From NCBI GenBank assembly GCA_016720145.1, contig JADJXV010000011.1:1-25507 (forward strand): a DNA stretch of 25,507 nt, read 5' to 3'. Source of the stretch: Ignavibacteria bacterium. GTDB taxonomy: Bacteria > Bacteroidota > Ignavibacteria > Kapaibacteriales > UBA961. The position numbers were made by a program, and so were the translations under genes. This document shows, one piece after another, positions 9,457 to 18,308 of the stretch (positions within the stretch are counted from its first letter, which is position 1; each line of letters starts with the position of its first letter). The notes below the pieces were generated by a model. That model was not told where the DNA came from and searched no databases. It worked only from the letters and a program-made list of their open reading frames with translations.

Positions 9457-10774
9457 TCAGTGATTATAGAAGCTTACGAATATCTTGGGTTCCGGAAGTG
9501 GATACTTGAATACATACTGCTTGAAACTCTCCCACGTGTAGCTCTTCTTCTGACTTCGACGATTGAGCCACTTATAAAGAAGTTTCTTTACTTTGTCTTT
9601 GTAATTCCATAATGATTTGCTGTTTTCACTTACACCATAATAGTGATAGTGACCACGTACCATTTGGGATATACTTTCCCAAGTTCTTGCAGCGTATAGG
9701 TATTCTTGTGTTCCTTCAGAAACACGCCTCACCTTGCGAATGCCAAAGGCGGAAGCGGGACTTGCTTGTCCGTCTGCATACCTTGAATTTGCCTGCTTTG
9801 GTTTGCCACAGTAATGCGTAAAAAGAAAATCAAAACGTTCCCGGATGTTTGCGCTCGTCGCTTGTGTCCGTATTACGACCAAATTTTACTACCGATGTCT
9901 TGGTTTCCGATAATTCAAGCTTGAACTTCGCAAGCCGTAATCGTAAAGCTTCCAATATCAATGTGCAGTCCGATTTCTCGTTCTACAAGTATGATAAAGT
10001 CGTCTGCATACCGTACTATCGATGCATAGCCTTGAAGCTCTTTCTTCAATCCTTTCTCGAACCAAATGTCAAGCACATAATGAAGGTTATGTTTGCTAAG
10101 ATTGGGTAATGATGCCGCCTTGCAGGCGTTCCCTTGTCGCTCTCGCTCTAAAGCTACCTTCATCCATGATTCCTGCTTTCAGAAATCTGATAATCAGTCG
10201 AATAAATTTCTTGTCTTTTATCCGATGTTCCAGAAACTGTACTAACCAATCATGGTTAACATTGTCGAAAAACGATTTAATATCTGCATCGATAATATAG
10301 TTTACGCGCTTGAGGGTTATCTCTTGATGTACCTGCTTCAACGCATCGTGACAACCCATCTTTTCTCTAAAACCGTAGGATGTCTCGATAAAACTTGGGT
10401 CGAATAGTGCCGTTAGTATTGAGGATATACCTTTCTGGACTATCTTGTCCTCCGTCGAGGGAATGCCCAATGTGCGCGTTCCTCCTCGTTCTTTCGGTAT
10501 TTCCTTCTTACGCACGGCTTGCGGACGATACGACATGCTTTTCATCCGTTCTACCAATCCACTAAGATTCGCTTCCAGCGATTCTCCGTATTCTTCTCAC
10601 TCACTCCGTCTATGCCAAGTGCCTTCTTGCCGGGAAGTTCGGCATAGCACGTTCTAGGTACTCCTCGTTCAGCAAGCTTGCCAATGAGCCAAACTTGTAT
10701 TTGGGAGAGTCCTTCGAGACCTTGCTTAGTTGTATAAGTTTCGTTGCCACATCTGATTGTGTTCTATGAGCCAT
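9457..10774 (-). pseudogene. ltrA: Group II intron reverse transcriptase/maturase, frameshifted
   Basis: Starting at ATG 10774 (MAHRTQSDVATKLIQLSKVS), blocks appear in order across frames: FGSLASLLNEEYLE (RT0), PQAVRKKEIPKERGGTRTLG and GIPSTEDKIVQKGI (RT1-2), YGFREKMGCHDALKQVHQEI with YIIDADIKSFFDNVNHDWLV (RT3, catalytic Asp), a region near 10110 around a frame break (RT4), IVRYADDFIILVERE (RT5, YADD box), LRLRLAKFKLELSETKTSVV (RT6-7), THYCGKPK, and domain X (RTWESISQMVRGHYHYYGVS, KKLLYKWLNRRSQKKSYTW). The C-terminus FVSFYNH leaves no room for an HNH endonuclease. The protein would be about 430 residues, splicing the intron RNA and copying it into DNA. At least four indels disrupt it; residues remain conserved around each. 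Confidence 0.88.
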
Positions 10775-11357
10775 ATACGTTTCGCCCCAATACATAGAAT
10801 TGTCAGCCTTCGCGCTACACCAGAATTGAATGCTTCTGCATGCATACCTCTGCTTTCGCAAGCTTGACGCTACTATGGGCTAATCCGACTTCCATTATAC
10901 CGTTACGCATTCTACTCCTTTTCGGATTTGGTTGCGCTTATGCCAAATGGCAAGTATAGTGGATATCCCAAGTTCTGATATATCCGTTTGATATCATACT
11001 GCGGACTTAGACCCCCGATGATGACTACATGCTCAAGCCATACGAACATGTTGTTATTGCATTCCTGTTTGTAGAGACAGTCTGCCATCATAGCCTGACC
11101 TATTTCGAGGCTCAATACCTTCACTTGCGTTGCGGTCTGATATCTCCCTCGTCGTAGCTTCACTGAAGCATTTACCTCACACAGCGTACGATTGCGGTAG
11201 CGGGTGGGTGGCTCCCTTCCCGCGAAGGATTTGCACCTTCTGAATATACCAAGCTTCGCTTGGCGCACCTACAAACAGGTCGCTCCTCTGTAGCTAATCG
11301 ATCCTCTGATAGTTTGAGGTGGAAACCTGTTCGAAATACAGTTACCGTTTATTCTCA

Positions 11358-12752
11358 TTAAAAAAACCGTTTCATCACATCATTATAAAGTACAAACGCC
11401 ATTAAAGCGAGCAGGAGGAACATCCCGACTTGCTGGAAAACCATCTTTGCTTTTACCGATACTTCACGGCGTAGAATTGCTTCAAGTATAATAAATACCA
11501 AATGACCACCATCGAGAGCAGGAATAGGCAGAATATTGAGAACTGCAATAGAAACTGATAATTTAGCAACGAGTTCGATGAAATCCCAGAAGCCACGTTG
11601 TGCTACTTGACCCGCTATTTGCATAATCTGCAAAGGTCCGCCAATAGTTTCTTTAAAGGAGACGACGCCACTGAAAATCTTTCCGATAATACCAAAAAAC
11701 ATACTAACTTGATTGACTGTTTCATTCCAACCGATGGCGATTGATTCACCCATTGAGTAGTTTTTGTGAACAATAGGTCCGCTAAAAATCGGTCCGTGCC
11801 CAATACCAATTCTCCAGCGCTTGGCAGCCTCGTCGTAGGTAGGATTTATGGTGGCATTCATTTCTTCGGAGCCACGTTTCCATACGAGTGCGAGAGGATT
11901 GTTTTTGTTTTCAGTTATCAGATTGACAAACTGTTCAGTGCCAACAACCGGGATAGAATTCGCCGATAGTATTGTATCGCCGAGTTTAATCCCTGATTTG
12001 CCGGCAGGCATATTTGCTTCGACCATGTTTACGACTATTTTCGAACCGGCAGGGGACATACCGAGACCTTTTTTCTGGGTCATTGCATTCAAAAACATTC
12101 TACCGTTTGTAGTAAGTCTTTCATGACGACCGGCACGCTCCACGACAACTAATCGGTTCGCACCGACATCTGAGAGAATCAAGCCTTCAGTCGCTTCTTC
12201 CCAAGATGAAATTGGCGAATTACCGATCGAAATAATCTTATCTCCTGATTGAAATCCGGTCTTATCGGCCACTGAATTCTTCTCGACATAGCCGATCGTC
12301 GTAACAGGATGAATTACCTTACCATTAAACACAGCTACTGAAAAGAACACACCAATAGCAAGCAGGAAATTCATAATCACACCGGCACTAATCACAAAAG
12401 CTTTCTGTAAAGCATTCTTCGAACGGAATTCGTAGGGCTTGGGTTCAGTTTTGAGCTGTTCGGAGTCCATACTCTCATCAATCATCCCGACGATTTTCAC
12501 ATAACCACCAATTGGCAAAAGACATAAGCGATAGTCGGTATGACCGCCACCATCCCAAGTTTCGGGTAATTTCCCAAAAGTAAAACCGGTGATTTTATTC
12601 CAACCGAAAAGGCGCATACCCATGCCAAGTGCGAAGACATCTGCGCGCATACCGCACATACGAGCAGCGGCGAAGTGACCGAATTCGTGAATTGAAACGA
12701 TAATTCCCAAAGCACCAATAAATGCAAGTATTTCCTGAATTGAAAATCCCAT
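11358..12752 (-). CDS. rseP: Site-2 zinc metalloprotease RseP
   Basis: Inner-membrane protease that cleaves transmembrane segments, for example anti-sigma factors and leftover signal peptides. The zinc-binding HEFGH lies at residues 22-26 inside the first TM helix, and the second metal-binding motif LDGGH at about 413-417 in a late helix. Between them are two PDZ-like regions (around GYVEKNSVADKTGFQSGDKI and VEANMPAGKSGIKLGDTIL). The length of 464 is usual. The start ATG 12752 is preceded by AGGAAA at a suitable distance. The gene is 47 bases downstream of dxr in the same direction, the same order as dxr-rseP in many bacteria, and is likely the last gene of an rng-dxr-rseP operon. No frame damage is seen. 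Confidence 0.95.
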   Translation of the reverse strand: MGFSIQEILAFIGALGIIVSIHEFGHFAAARMCGMRADVFALGMGMRLFGWNKITGFTFGKLPETWDGGGHTDYRLCLLPIGGYVKIVGMIDESMDSEQLKTEPKPYEFRSKNALQKAFVISAGVIMNFLLAIGVFFSVAVFNGKVIHPVTTIGYVEKNSVADKTGFQSGDKIISIGNSPISSWEEATEGLILSDVGANRLVVVERAGRHERLTTNGRMFLNAMTQKKGLGMSPAGSKIVVNMVEANMPAGKSGIKLGDTILSANSIPVVGTEQFVNLITENKNNPLALVWKRGSEEMNATINPTYDEAAKRWRIGIGHGPIFSGPIVHKNYSMGESIAIGWNETVNQVSMFFGIIGKIFSGVVSFKETIGGPLQIMQIAGQVAQRGFWDFIELVAKLSVSIAVLNILPIPALDGGHLVFIILEAILRREVSVKAKMVFQQVGMFLLLALMAFVLYNDVMKRFF

Positions 12753-12799
12753 GTTTTTTCCTAATTAAATAGTAATTGTAGTCTAATTATTATGAATGC

Positions 12800-13957
12800 T
12801 CACCGAAGCTTCAAGCATTCCTGTCGAGCCGTACTTCTGGTAACTTCATCGATTGTAGTAAGTTCAGACAGAGTCGGATGCGATACATTTTGAATGGTAT
12901 CCATACATTTATGGATAATAACTGGTATATCGATAAATCGAATTTCTTCTTTCAAAAAAGCCTGTACGGCAATTTCATTCGCTGCATTAAGTATCGCCGG
13001 CGAGGCACCGCCCATCGAAACAGCATCAAAAGCAAGCTGTAAACAAGGGAATTTCTCATAATCCGGCGGAGAAAAAGTCAATTGTCCTATCGCCGCAAGA
13101 TCAAGCCGTGGAAATTGCATCGGCTTATGGTGAGGGAAATGCAGCGCATATCCAATCGGAACCCGCATATCAGGTGTCCCAAGCTGCGCCTTGATACTTC
13201 CATCCTGAAATTGCACCATCGAATGAATAATACTCTGCGGATGGACAAGCACTTCGATCTTTTCAATCGGTACATTAAAAAGCCATTTCGCCTCAATTAC
13301 TTCAAATCCCTTATTCATCATCGTAGCAGAGTCTATCGTAATCTTATTCCCCATAGACCAGTTAGGATGACGTAATGCTTGAGCGAGTGAGATTGATTCG
13401 AACTCTTCCTTCGGTAATTCACGAAAAGGTCCACCGGATGCCGTGAGAATGATCTTCTCGATTTCGTTAGACGATTCACCGATCAGGCATTGGAGGATAG
13501 CACTGTGTTCACTATCGACAGCAAGAATTTTAACATTCTTCACTTGAGCCGCTTTGGTGATAATGTCACCAGCACTCACAAGTGTTTCTTTATTAGCAAG
13601 TGCAATAGTAGCGCCTGTTTCGATGGCTGCAAGAGTCGGCATTACTCCGCTGAATCCTACTAATGCTGACATTACTATCACATTGCGAGAGTCGCCTGCA
13701 GCAGCACATACACCTTCTTCGCCGCATAAAATTTCACCGGTAAAGCTGGTAGTGCGCTTGAATTCCAGATAACATTTAGTATCTGAAATTGCAACTCCTC
13801 GAGGATGATACTTCTTGATTTGCTGCTCGAGTTCAGCGATTTTAGTATTTACCGTCAGGAAATTAATCTCCCATTCATCTCGCGTAAGGTCTAGTATTTC
13901 AAGAGTTTGGCAGCCTATCGAACCTGTCGAACCGAGTATGGAAATTGTAGTAGTCAT
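12800..13957 (-). CDS. dxr: 1-deoxy-D-xylulose 5-phosphate reductoisomerase
   Basis: Converts DXP to 2-C-methyl-D-erythritol 4-phosphate with NADPH, the committed step of the MEP isoprenoid pathway, in the cytoplasm. The N-terminal Rossmann motif ILGSTGSIG (residues 6-14) binds NADPH. ALANKETLVSAG, VDSEHSAILQCL (metal-binding Asp/Glu), TASGGPF and HPNWSMGNKITIDSATMMNK (substrate-binding Ser, Asn, Lys, with Glu in GFEVIEA) are all present. VHPQSIIHSMVQF and TPDMRVPIGYAL follow. The length of 385 is normal. Only 12 bases separate its start from the rng stop, so the two are almost certainly co-transcribed. No clear Shine-Dalgarno precedes ATG 13957, as is common in Bacteroidota. Confidence 0.97.
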   Translation of the reverse strand: MTTTISILGSTGSIGCQTLEILDLTRDEWEINFLTVNTKIAELEQQIKKYHPRGVAISDTKCYLEFKRTTSFTGEILCGEEGVCAAAGDSRNVIVMSALVGFSGVMPTLAAIETGATIALANKETLVSAGDIITKAAQVKNVKILAVDSEHSAILQCLIGESSNEIEKIILTASGGPFRELPKEEFESISLAQALRHPNWSMGNKITIDSATMMNKGFEVIEAKWLFNVPIEKIEVLVHPQSIIHSMVQFQDGSIKAQLGTPDMRVPIGYALHFPHHKPMQFPRLDLAAIGQLTFSPPDYEKFPCLQLAFDAVSMGGASPAILNAANEIAVQAFLKEEIRFIDIPVIIHKCMDTIQNVSHPTLSELTTIDEVTRSTARQECLKLR

Positions 13958-13969
13958 ATAATTATCGAA

Positions 13970-15610
13970 CTACGAAAAATCCTGAGTAATATCTCGTTGC
14001 TGCCTAGTCGAGTAAAATTTAAACTCATTAGGTCTCAATACATCACTTTGCTGGAGCTTGACTTTGATAAAATGCTTGATCATCAGTCGTGAAATACGGG
14101 AAATTGAACCTTCGAGCAAGAACTCCGCCATAGTCGGGTGGACGAGTAAGAGCAATGAAAACTCACGCGAACCCATTCTAAATGAATGGAGCCAGCGTTC
14201 TATAGCATTCAAAACTACAGACCTAGATTGTACACGCCCGGTACCGGCGCAAGTAGGACAATTATCGCTTAGACGTTCGGTGATGTTTTGTCGGACGCGC
14301 TGACGTGTCATCTGCATAAGATTAAGCGCGGTAAGAGGATACACGGTTGATTTCGCTCGGTCGCGATTCATTTCCCGTCGCATTTCATTGAATACTTTTT
14401 TACGATTTTCCTCAAATGCCATATCTATAAAGTCGATGAGGATAATACCGGCTGCATCCCTCAAACGGAGCTGCTGAGCAATAGCATAAGCGGCTTCAAG
14501 GTTAGTTTTTAAAGAATTACGTTCTTGTTCATGGTCGCTTGAAGCACGCCCTGAATTCACATCCACCACAAACATCGCCTCCGTCTGATCAAGGACAATC
14601 GATCCGCCACTCGGTAGGTTGATTTTTCGCGCGTATGTATCGGAAATAGCTTTTTCGAGCCTATAGGCATCAAAAATTGGCTTCTTACCTTTATACATCT
14701 CTACTTTTGAATCAAGGTCCGGTGATGCCCAATTAAGATAATTAGTGACTTCGTTATAGAGCTTCTTGGAGTCCACTGCCACTCGCACAACGTCGTTGGT
14801 GAATAAATCACGAATCACGCTTCCGGTGAGGTTTTTATCTTGGTAGAGGAGGGCAGGATGGTTGTTGGATTTTTTGACATTTGCTTCAACTTCTTTCCAG
14901 ATATCGAGTAAATGTTCCCAATCGCGGCGGAGTTCGGTCTCGCTTTTTTCCTCAGCTGCTGTACGGATAATACATCCAAATCCTTCCGGTAGAATAGATT
15001 TAGCAAGGCGGCGAAGACGCTTACGTTCTTTAATTGACTGAATCTTTCGTGATACTCCAATTGCTGATTCGAATGGCATGAGCACGACATATCGCCCTGC
15101 CATTGACACTTTTGTGCTGACACGCACACCTTTAGAAGAGTATGCCTCGCGTACGACTTGGACGATAATATTTTGCTTTGGTTGGAGGCCGATCGACACC
15201 ACACCCGAACGTTTCGTTGAGAAAGTAGGGAGTGGTTTTGCGGATTTTTTAGTTTTAGCAGGTGATTTTCTGAGTGCCATTGCTGCCGAATCGGTAAGCT
15301 TGGCATCCGGTATCGGTGGGAGAAACGGTTCATCGTCGTCTTCATCGTCATCTTCTTCTTCGGTAATGAACGAGTCTTCGAGCGAAGAATCGACATCCGA
15401 GAAGTGGAGGAAGCCATCTTGTCCTATGCCAATATCGATAAAAGCGGCATTCATTCCTTGAATTACTTTGCCGACTCTCCCCATGTAAATATTGCCAACT
15501 AAACGCTCTTTATCGGGAATTTCTATAAAAAGTTCGGCAAGGTCGCCGTTTTCGGTAATCGCTATTCGCACTTCATTGAGTGCGGCGTTTATTATAATTT
15601 CTTTCTTCAT
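13970..15610 (-). CDS. rng: Ribonuclease G (RNase E/G family)
   Basis: Endoribonuclease for rRNA and mRNA processing. ATG 15610 (MKKEIIINAALNEVRIAITE) is preferred over an upstream in-frame ATG at 15676, which would add 22 residues unlike the family start. The split S1 domain runs from IYMGRVGKVIQGMNAAFIDI to about residue 180. An insert of roughly 65 residues (about 74-138) begins EEEDDDEDDDE and turns Lys-rich (KSPAKTKKSAK). Catalytic acidic residues lie in FVVDVNSGR and IILIDFIDM. The zinc-link motif CPTCAGTG is at about 451. The total of 546 residues is on the long side because of the insert. It leads the rng-dxr-rseP cluster and lies just downstream of ffs. Confidence 0.95.
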   Translation of the reverse strand: MKKEIIINAALNEVRIAITENGDLAELFIEIPDKERLVGNIYMGRVGKVIQGMNAAFIDIGIGQDGFLHFSDVDSSLEDSFITEEEDDDEDDDEPFLPPIPDAKLTDSAAMALRKSPAKTKKSAKPLPTFSTKRSGVVSIGLQPKQNIIVQVVREAYSSKGVRVSTKVSMAGRYVVLMPFESAIGVSRKIQSIKERKRLRRLAKSILPEGFGCIIRTAAEEKSETELRRDWEHLLDIWKEVEANVKKSNNHPALLYQDKNLTGSVIRDLFTNDVVRVAVDSKKLYNEVTNYLNWASPDLDSKVEMYKGKKPIFDAYRLEKAISDTYARKINLPSGGSIVLDQTEAMFVVDVNSGRASSDHEQERNSLKTNLEAAYAIAQQLRLRDAAGIILIDFIDMAFEENRKKVFNEMRREMNRDRAKSTVYPLTALNLMQMTRQRVRQNITERLSDNCPTCAGTGRVQSRSVVLNAIERWLHSFRMGSREFSLLLLVHPTMAEFLLEGSISRISRLMIKHFIKVKLQQSDVLRPNEFKFYSTRQQRDITQDFS

Positions 15611-15763
15611 CGGGAATGTTCGTGCGTAAAATTGATTGCTGTGCGCCAAATATACGGAAAAATACACTCTTAGCACGGCACAGGCAGGAAAATGCTTGGT
15701 TGTGTAACAGAGCTAATATCTTGAAAGCAGGTGAATTACCGTAAAATCAAACTGAAAATAAAA

Positions 15764-15864
15764 TTGGTCAAGCTTACCGTAACACTCTGAGAAAAAACTG
15801 ACCGTTGCTTCCTTCCGGACCTGGCGGGGTTGAGTTCGTCTCAGTCGCACGGGACTTGACCAAG
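15764..15864 (-). ncRNA. ffs: Signal recognition particle RNA (bacterial small SRP RNA)
   Basis: On the minus strand the universally conserved apical part is present: CCAGGTCCGGAAGGAAGCAA, including the GGAA tetraloop and the asymmetric Ffh-binding loop (AGCAA side). The ends pair: CTTGGTCAAG (15864-15855) with the segment ending CTTGACCAA (15764-15772). The inner arms CTGAGA and TCTCAG pair as well. The length of about 101 nt fits the 4.5S-like class. The RNA binds Ffh and targets nascent membrane proteins to FtsY. Its 5' end lies inside the 3' end of the upstream coding region on the same strand. Confidence 0.93.
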
Positions 15865-16647
15865 CGCAAAAGTACGGAAATTTGGCCGTGCAGCCAAAAA
15901 ACGGGTAAAAATTCTTCTATACGTTAGGATATTTTGGTTCGATTCTGCATAATCCAAACGCGCATTTGCGGTCACCCGTTGCCGTCCAAGCCGAGAGGGT
16001 GAAGGAATTTTCGTCAATTCCGTATCGACATTCATCACTACCTGAAGTGTGTTGGTTGCTGTCGGAGAGGAGAATATGATTTCCGGTAGAAATGCTATCG
16101 TCGGTCCGATGGACTGTTCGATGCCTGCATATCCAGCTAAAGAATGTTCTCCACCGATTACACCGCCATGCAGAGCAGTCGCGCCAAAGGGTGTACGGAA
16201 ATTCTTGCTGACTGCAATCCACGCGCCCATCGAACGATGCTGCAGGAAATCTTGACTGAATAATCCATTTGATTGTGAGGAAATACCGATAGCAATTGCA
16301 GGGAAAGTACGTTTTTCATCGATGATTCGGAAGCGTGCACTGAGGGTAGGTATATGGAATTCGACCGGTGAAGGGCTGATTGCATTCCGTGCAGTACCTG
16401 TGATGGAGAGATTGAAATTAGTAAAAACAGCTGCCGAGAAGTCAGCCGTGAAATCACCATGAGGAGCTATTCTCGTGTATATAGAATAGGTTGAGATCGG
16501 GAGTACTCCGGCAGTCGGCAGATCGACAATTAATCGTGATTCAAATAAGGCAGCGTTTCCGGCGGTAGCATGTGCGTGTGTAGTCGTTACGTGAGCGAAC
16601 ACAAGAGTGAACAAAAGAACTAAAAAATAGTAGAATAAAAGACTCAT
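15841..16647 (-). CDS. Secreted, probable outer-membrane beta-barrel protein
   Basis: ATG 16647 starts a clear signal peptide (MSLLFYYFLVLLFTLVFAHV, cleavage probably after THAHA). A GTG at 16665 would add six residues and is less likely. The mature part alternates hydrophobic and polar residues with repeated strand-like blocks (FPAIAIGISSQSNG, FGATALHGGVIGGEHSLAGY, IAFLPEIIFSS, TANARLDYAES), a pattern seen in outer-membrane proteins with 8-12 strands. No named family is recognised. Total 268 residues. The last eight codons (ending ALGQVPCD) overlap the 5' end of ffs by 24 bases, so the end of the protein is constrained by the RNA gene or the true stop is elsewhere. Confidence 0.7.
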   Translation of the reverse strand: MSLLFYYFLVLLFTLVFAHVTTTHAHATAGNAALFESRLIVDLPTAGVLPISTYSIYTRIAPHGDFTADFSAAVFTNFNLSITGTARNAISPSPVEFHIPTLSARFRIIDEKRTFPAIAIGISSQSNGLFSQDFLQHRSMGAWIAVSKNFRTPFGATALHGGVIGGEHSLAGYAGIEQSIGPTIAFLPEIIFSSPTATNTLQVVMNVDTELTKIPSPSRLGRQRVTANARLDYAESNQNILTYRRIFTRFLAARPNFRTFALGQVPCD

Positions 16648-16757
16648 GATAGAATTAACACTCACAAAACGGAACTTTTAGCGTTCTCGGAAAGTATGCA
16701 GAAAAGTGAAAAAGAGTATGCCATACCCACATTCCTCAATCCTTTTTCCTCATCCTT

Positions 16758-17009
16758 ATGACTGATGTATTTACAACTTTTTCTGAAGTGTATCTCGCGC
16801 TCGAACAGTACGTACGTTCTGTCGGTGCACCGCCTCGCCAAATTTCCCTTCCATCCGTTCTCTACTTTCAATTACTCGAAATTCAAGCCGAGCAGGCAAT
16901 GCTTGCCGACTCTGAATTCCCGTGTTATATTTATCTCACGACTGAGTATGGCGATATACCTGTCTTGCTCGACGACCAGCTTGAGGATAATTATATCTCA
17001 TTGGAATAA
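16758..17009 (+). CDS. Small hypothetical protein, 83 residues
   Basis: An open frame MTDVFTTFSEVYLALEQYVR continues with a helix-rich first half (SVLYFQLLEIQAEQAM) and an acidic C-terminus (YLTTEYGDIPVLLDDQLEDN). The composition and clean ends look like a real small gene rather than a shadow. The competing frame at 16765-17013 is Ser/Arg-rich and less protein-like. It diverges from the secreted-protein gene on the minus strand, with about 110 bases between starts, so the space probably holds two promoters. No Shine-Dalgarno site is evident. No function is recognised. Confidence 0.6.
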   Translation: MTDVFTTFSEVYLALEQYVRSVGAPPRQISLPSVLYFQLLEIQAEQAMLADSEFPCYIYLTTEYGDIPVLLDDQLEDNYISLE

Positions 17010-17028
17010 TTGATGCTTGCGTCTTATT

Positions 17029-17090
17029 TTAACGCAAAGTCACAAAGGTGCAGAGAAGTAATCTTTGCGAACTTTGCGACTCTGCGTTAA
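17029..17090. repeat. Inverted repeat, TTAACGCAAAG family (second copy)
   Basis: TTAACGCAAAGTCACAAAGG at the left and CTTTGCGACTCTGCGTTAA at the right are imperfect reverse complements enclosing about 20 bases. It is a compact version of the repeat at 6541-6722. It sits between two converging genes and may act as a transcription stop or mRNA-end structure. Confidence 0.65.
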
Positions 17091-17099
17091 TTATAAGTC

Positions 17100-18308
17100 C
17101 TATTCCTTTACTAATTTCTGCATCATCGATTCACGTCCGCACTGAGCGCGTAGCATATAAACACCACTTGATAAACCAATGGTTGGGATATGGGCAAGTT
17201 CACCGGAGAATTCTTGTTCAAAGACTGTTTCACCCATCACATTGACAAGATTCATGTGGATGCTTTGGGAGTTCCAATTCGTGGGGAAGCTCACATTTAA
17301 TCCTGAATTACCAACAGGTTGCGGAAATATTTTCATTGGATTATTCATTGCATATTCTTCCTCGACTCCAAGTGGCGCGTAGGGCATTCGATAGATGCCA
17401 TCGTCGGTTCCTGCGATGACATGAGTGGCGGTGAGGATTAGCGAATTGATGCTGAGATTACCGAGATCTAATTTGAATTGCTGCCAAGAGCGGCCGCTAT
17501 CGGCCGAACTAAACACGCCGTCTTTGCCTGTACCAACGTATAAATAATTATACTTTCCACCCATTACCATTGAACGTATTTCACGACCTGCAATACCTGC
17601 GCTGATATCTGTCCACGAGCTGCCGGTGCTGAGTGTGCGGAATGCGCCACCGCCGAGAGTACCGGCATAGAGTAGGGAAGTGCTTGGAGAATAAATTACT
17701 TTCACGAATGGATTGGTGATACCGGTGTCTGACTTTAGCCATGTTGTACCATTATCGTGTGAACGGGAAATTCCATTACCAAAGGTACCAGCGAAGAGTG
17801 TTTCACCGTTCATGACAAGTGAATAGATCCAATCATTGCTCAGTCCTTTCGATTGCCAATTGCCGCCATTGTCGGTTGACATAAACACGCCTCCGACATT
17901 TGCGCCGGCGAACAAATATGCTCCATCTCGTACCATAAGGGTTTGAATGGAAATACCTTTCGTGAGATTCCCGTTTGCATCGGTCCATGTTTGTCCGTTG
18001 TCGTCGGAGCGTTGGACGCCATCACCGGCAGTACCGCAGAACATTTTATCACCCTTGACGGTAATTGAAAAAATCGTTCGTGTTGGTAAGGCAATACGTG
18101 TCCACGTCTTACCGTCAGACTCGAGCTTGTAAATACCTTCGTTTGTTCCGGCAAAGAGAGTGCCGTCTTTTTCGGCTAAGCAGTACGCGGACGTACCTTG
18201 GAAGAGCATCTTTTCCCAGTTTTGGGCGAGAGTAGTCGCACTGAAGTTCACAAACAAGACAGATACAAGAGTAATGAATGTTGCTGGAGAAAGTCGTAGA
18301 ATTTTCAT
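17100..18308 (-). CDS. Secreted beta-propeller (BNR/YCF48-like) protein with T9SS sorting domain
   Basis: ATG 18308 with upstream GAGGAT at good spacing is chosen over an in-frame ATG at 18362, which would put 18 extra residues before the signal peptide (MKILRLSPATFITLVSVLFV, cleavage after TTLAQ). The body has about seven repeats of the form LFAGT..GGV..S.D.G.TW (for example YLFAGANVGGVFMSTDNGGN and LFAGTFGNGISRSHDNGTTW), typical of BNR/YCF48 beta-propellers. The last about 80 residues (MKIFPQPVGNSGLNVSFPTN to SSGVYMLRAQ) match T9SS type A sorting domains. The protein is predicted to be exported by Sec, then through T9SS to the cell surface or medium. Length 402. The ligand is unknown. Confidence 0.85.
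   Translation of the reverse strand: MKILRLSPATFITLVSVLFVNFSATTLAQNWEKMLFQGTSAYCLAEKDGTLFAGTNEGIYKLESDGKTWTRIALPTRTIFSITVKGDKMFCGTAGDGVQRSDDNGQTWTDANGNLTKGISIQTLMVRDGAYLFAGANVGGVFMSTDNGGNWQSKGLSNDWIYSLVMNGETLFAGTFGNGISRSHDNGTTWLKSDTGITNPFVKVIYSPSTSLLYAGTLGGGAFRTLSTGSSWTDISAGIAGREIRSMVMGGKYNYLYVGTGKDGVFSSADSGRSWQQFKLDLGNLSINSLILTATHVIAGTDDGIYRMPYAPLGVEEEYAMNNPMKIFPQPVGNSGLNVSFPTNWNSQSIHMNLVNVMGETVFEQEFSGELAHIPTIGLSSGVYMLRAQCGRESMMQKLVKE

Larger units (their letters stand above)
9301..11268 (-). mobile_element. Group II intron, about 1.97 kb
   Basis: The 5' end is GTGCGCC at 11268-11262, matching the bacterial GUGCG(M)C start. Domain I-like sequence follows (the region encoding, by accident, AGREPPTRYRNRTLC is typical of these introns). 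The reverse transcriptase gene lies at 10774-9457, then domain V at about 9439-9411 and a domain VI-like hairpin whose outer arms are GAGCAATGCACATCC and GGATTAGCTC. The 3' end is placed near TCTACTCGAC at 9312-9303; it could be off by a few bases. The 5' exon ends GGAGCGACCTGTTTGTAG, a palindromic-repeat sequence. The intron protein has no visible endonuclease domain. Confidence 0.8.

Noticed and set aside
9364..9612. 82-codon plus-strand frame beginning MCLECVFLGCALL
   Set aside because: It covers intron domains V/VI and the 3' end of the RT gene in antisense.
10912..11268. 118-codon minus-strand open frame before the reverse transcriptase
   Set aside because: It is the structured 5' RNA (domain I) of the group II intron, not a gene.
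14815..15417. 200-codon minus-strand frame inside rng
   Set aside because: Ser/Arg/Lys-rich alternate frame of the intact RNase G gene.
17840..18154. 104-codon minus-strand frame within the beta-propeller gene
   Set aside because: Alternate frame of an intact, repeat-rich coding sequence on the same strand.
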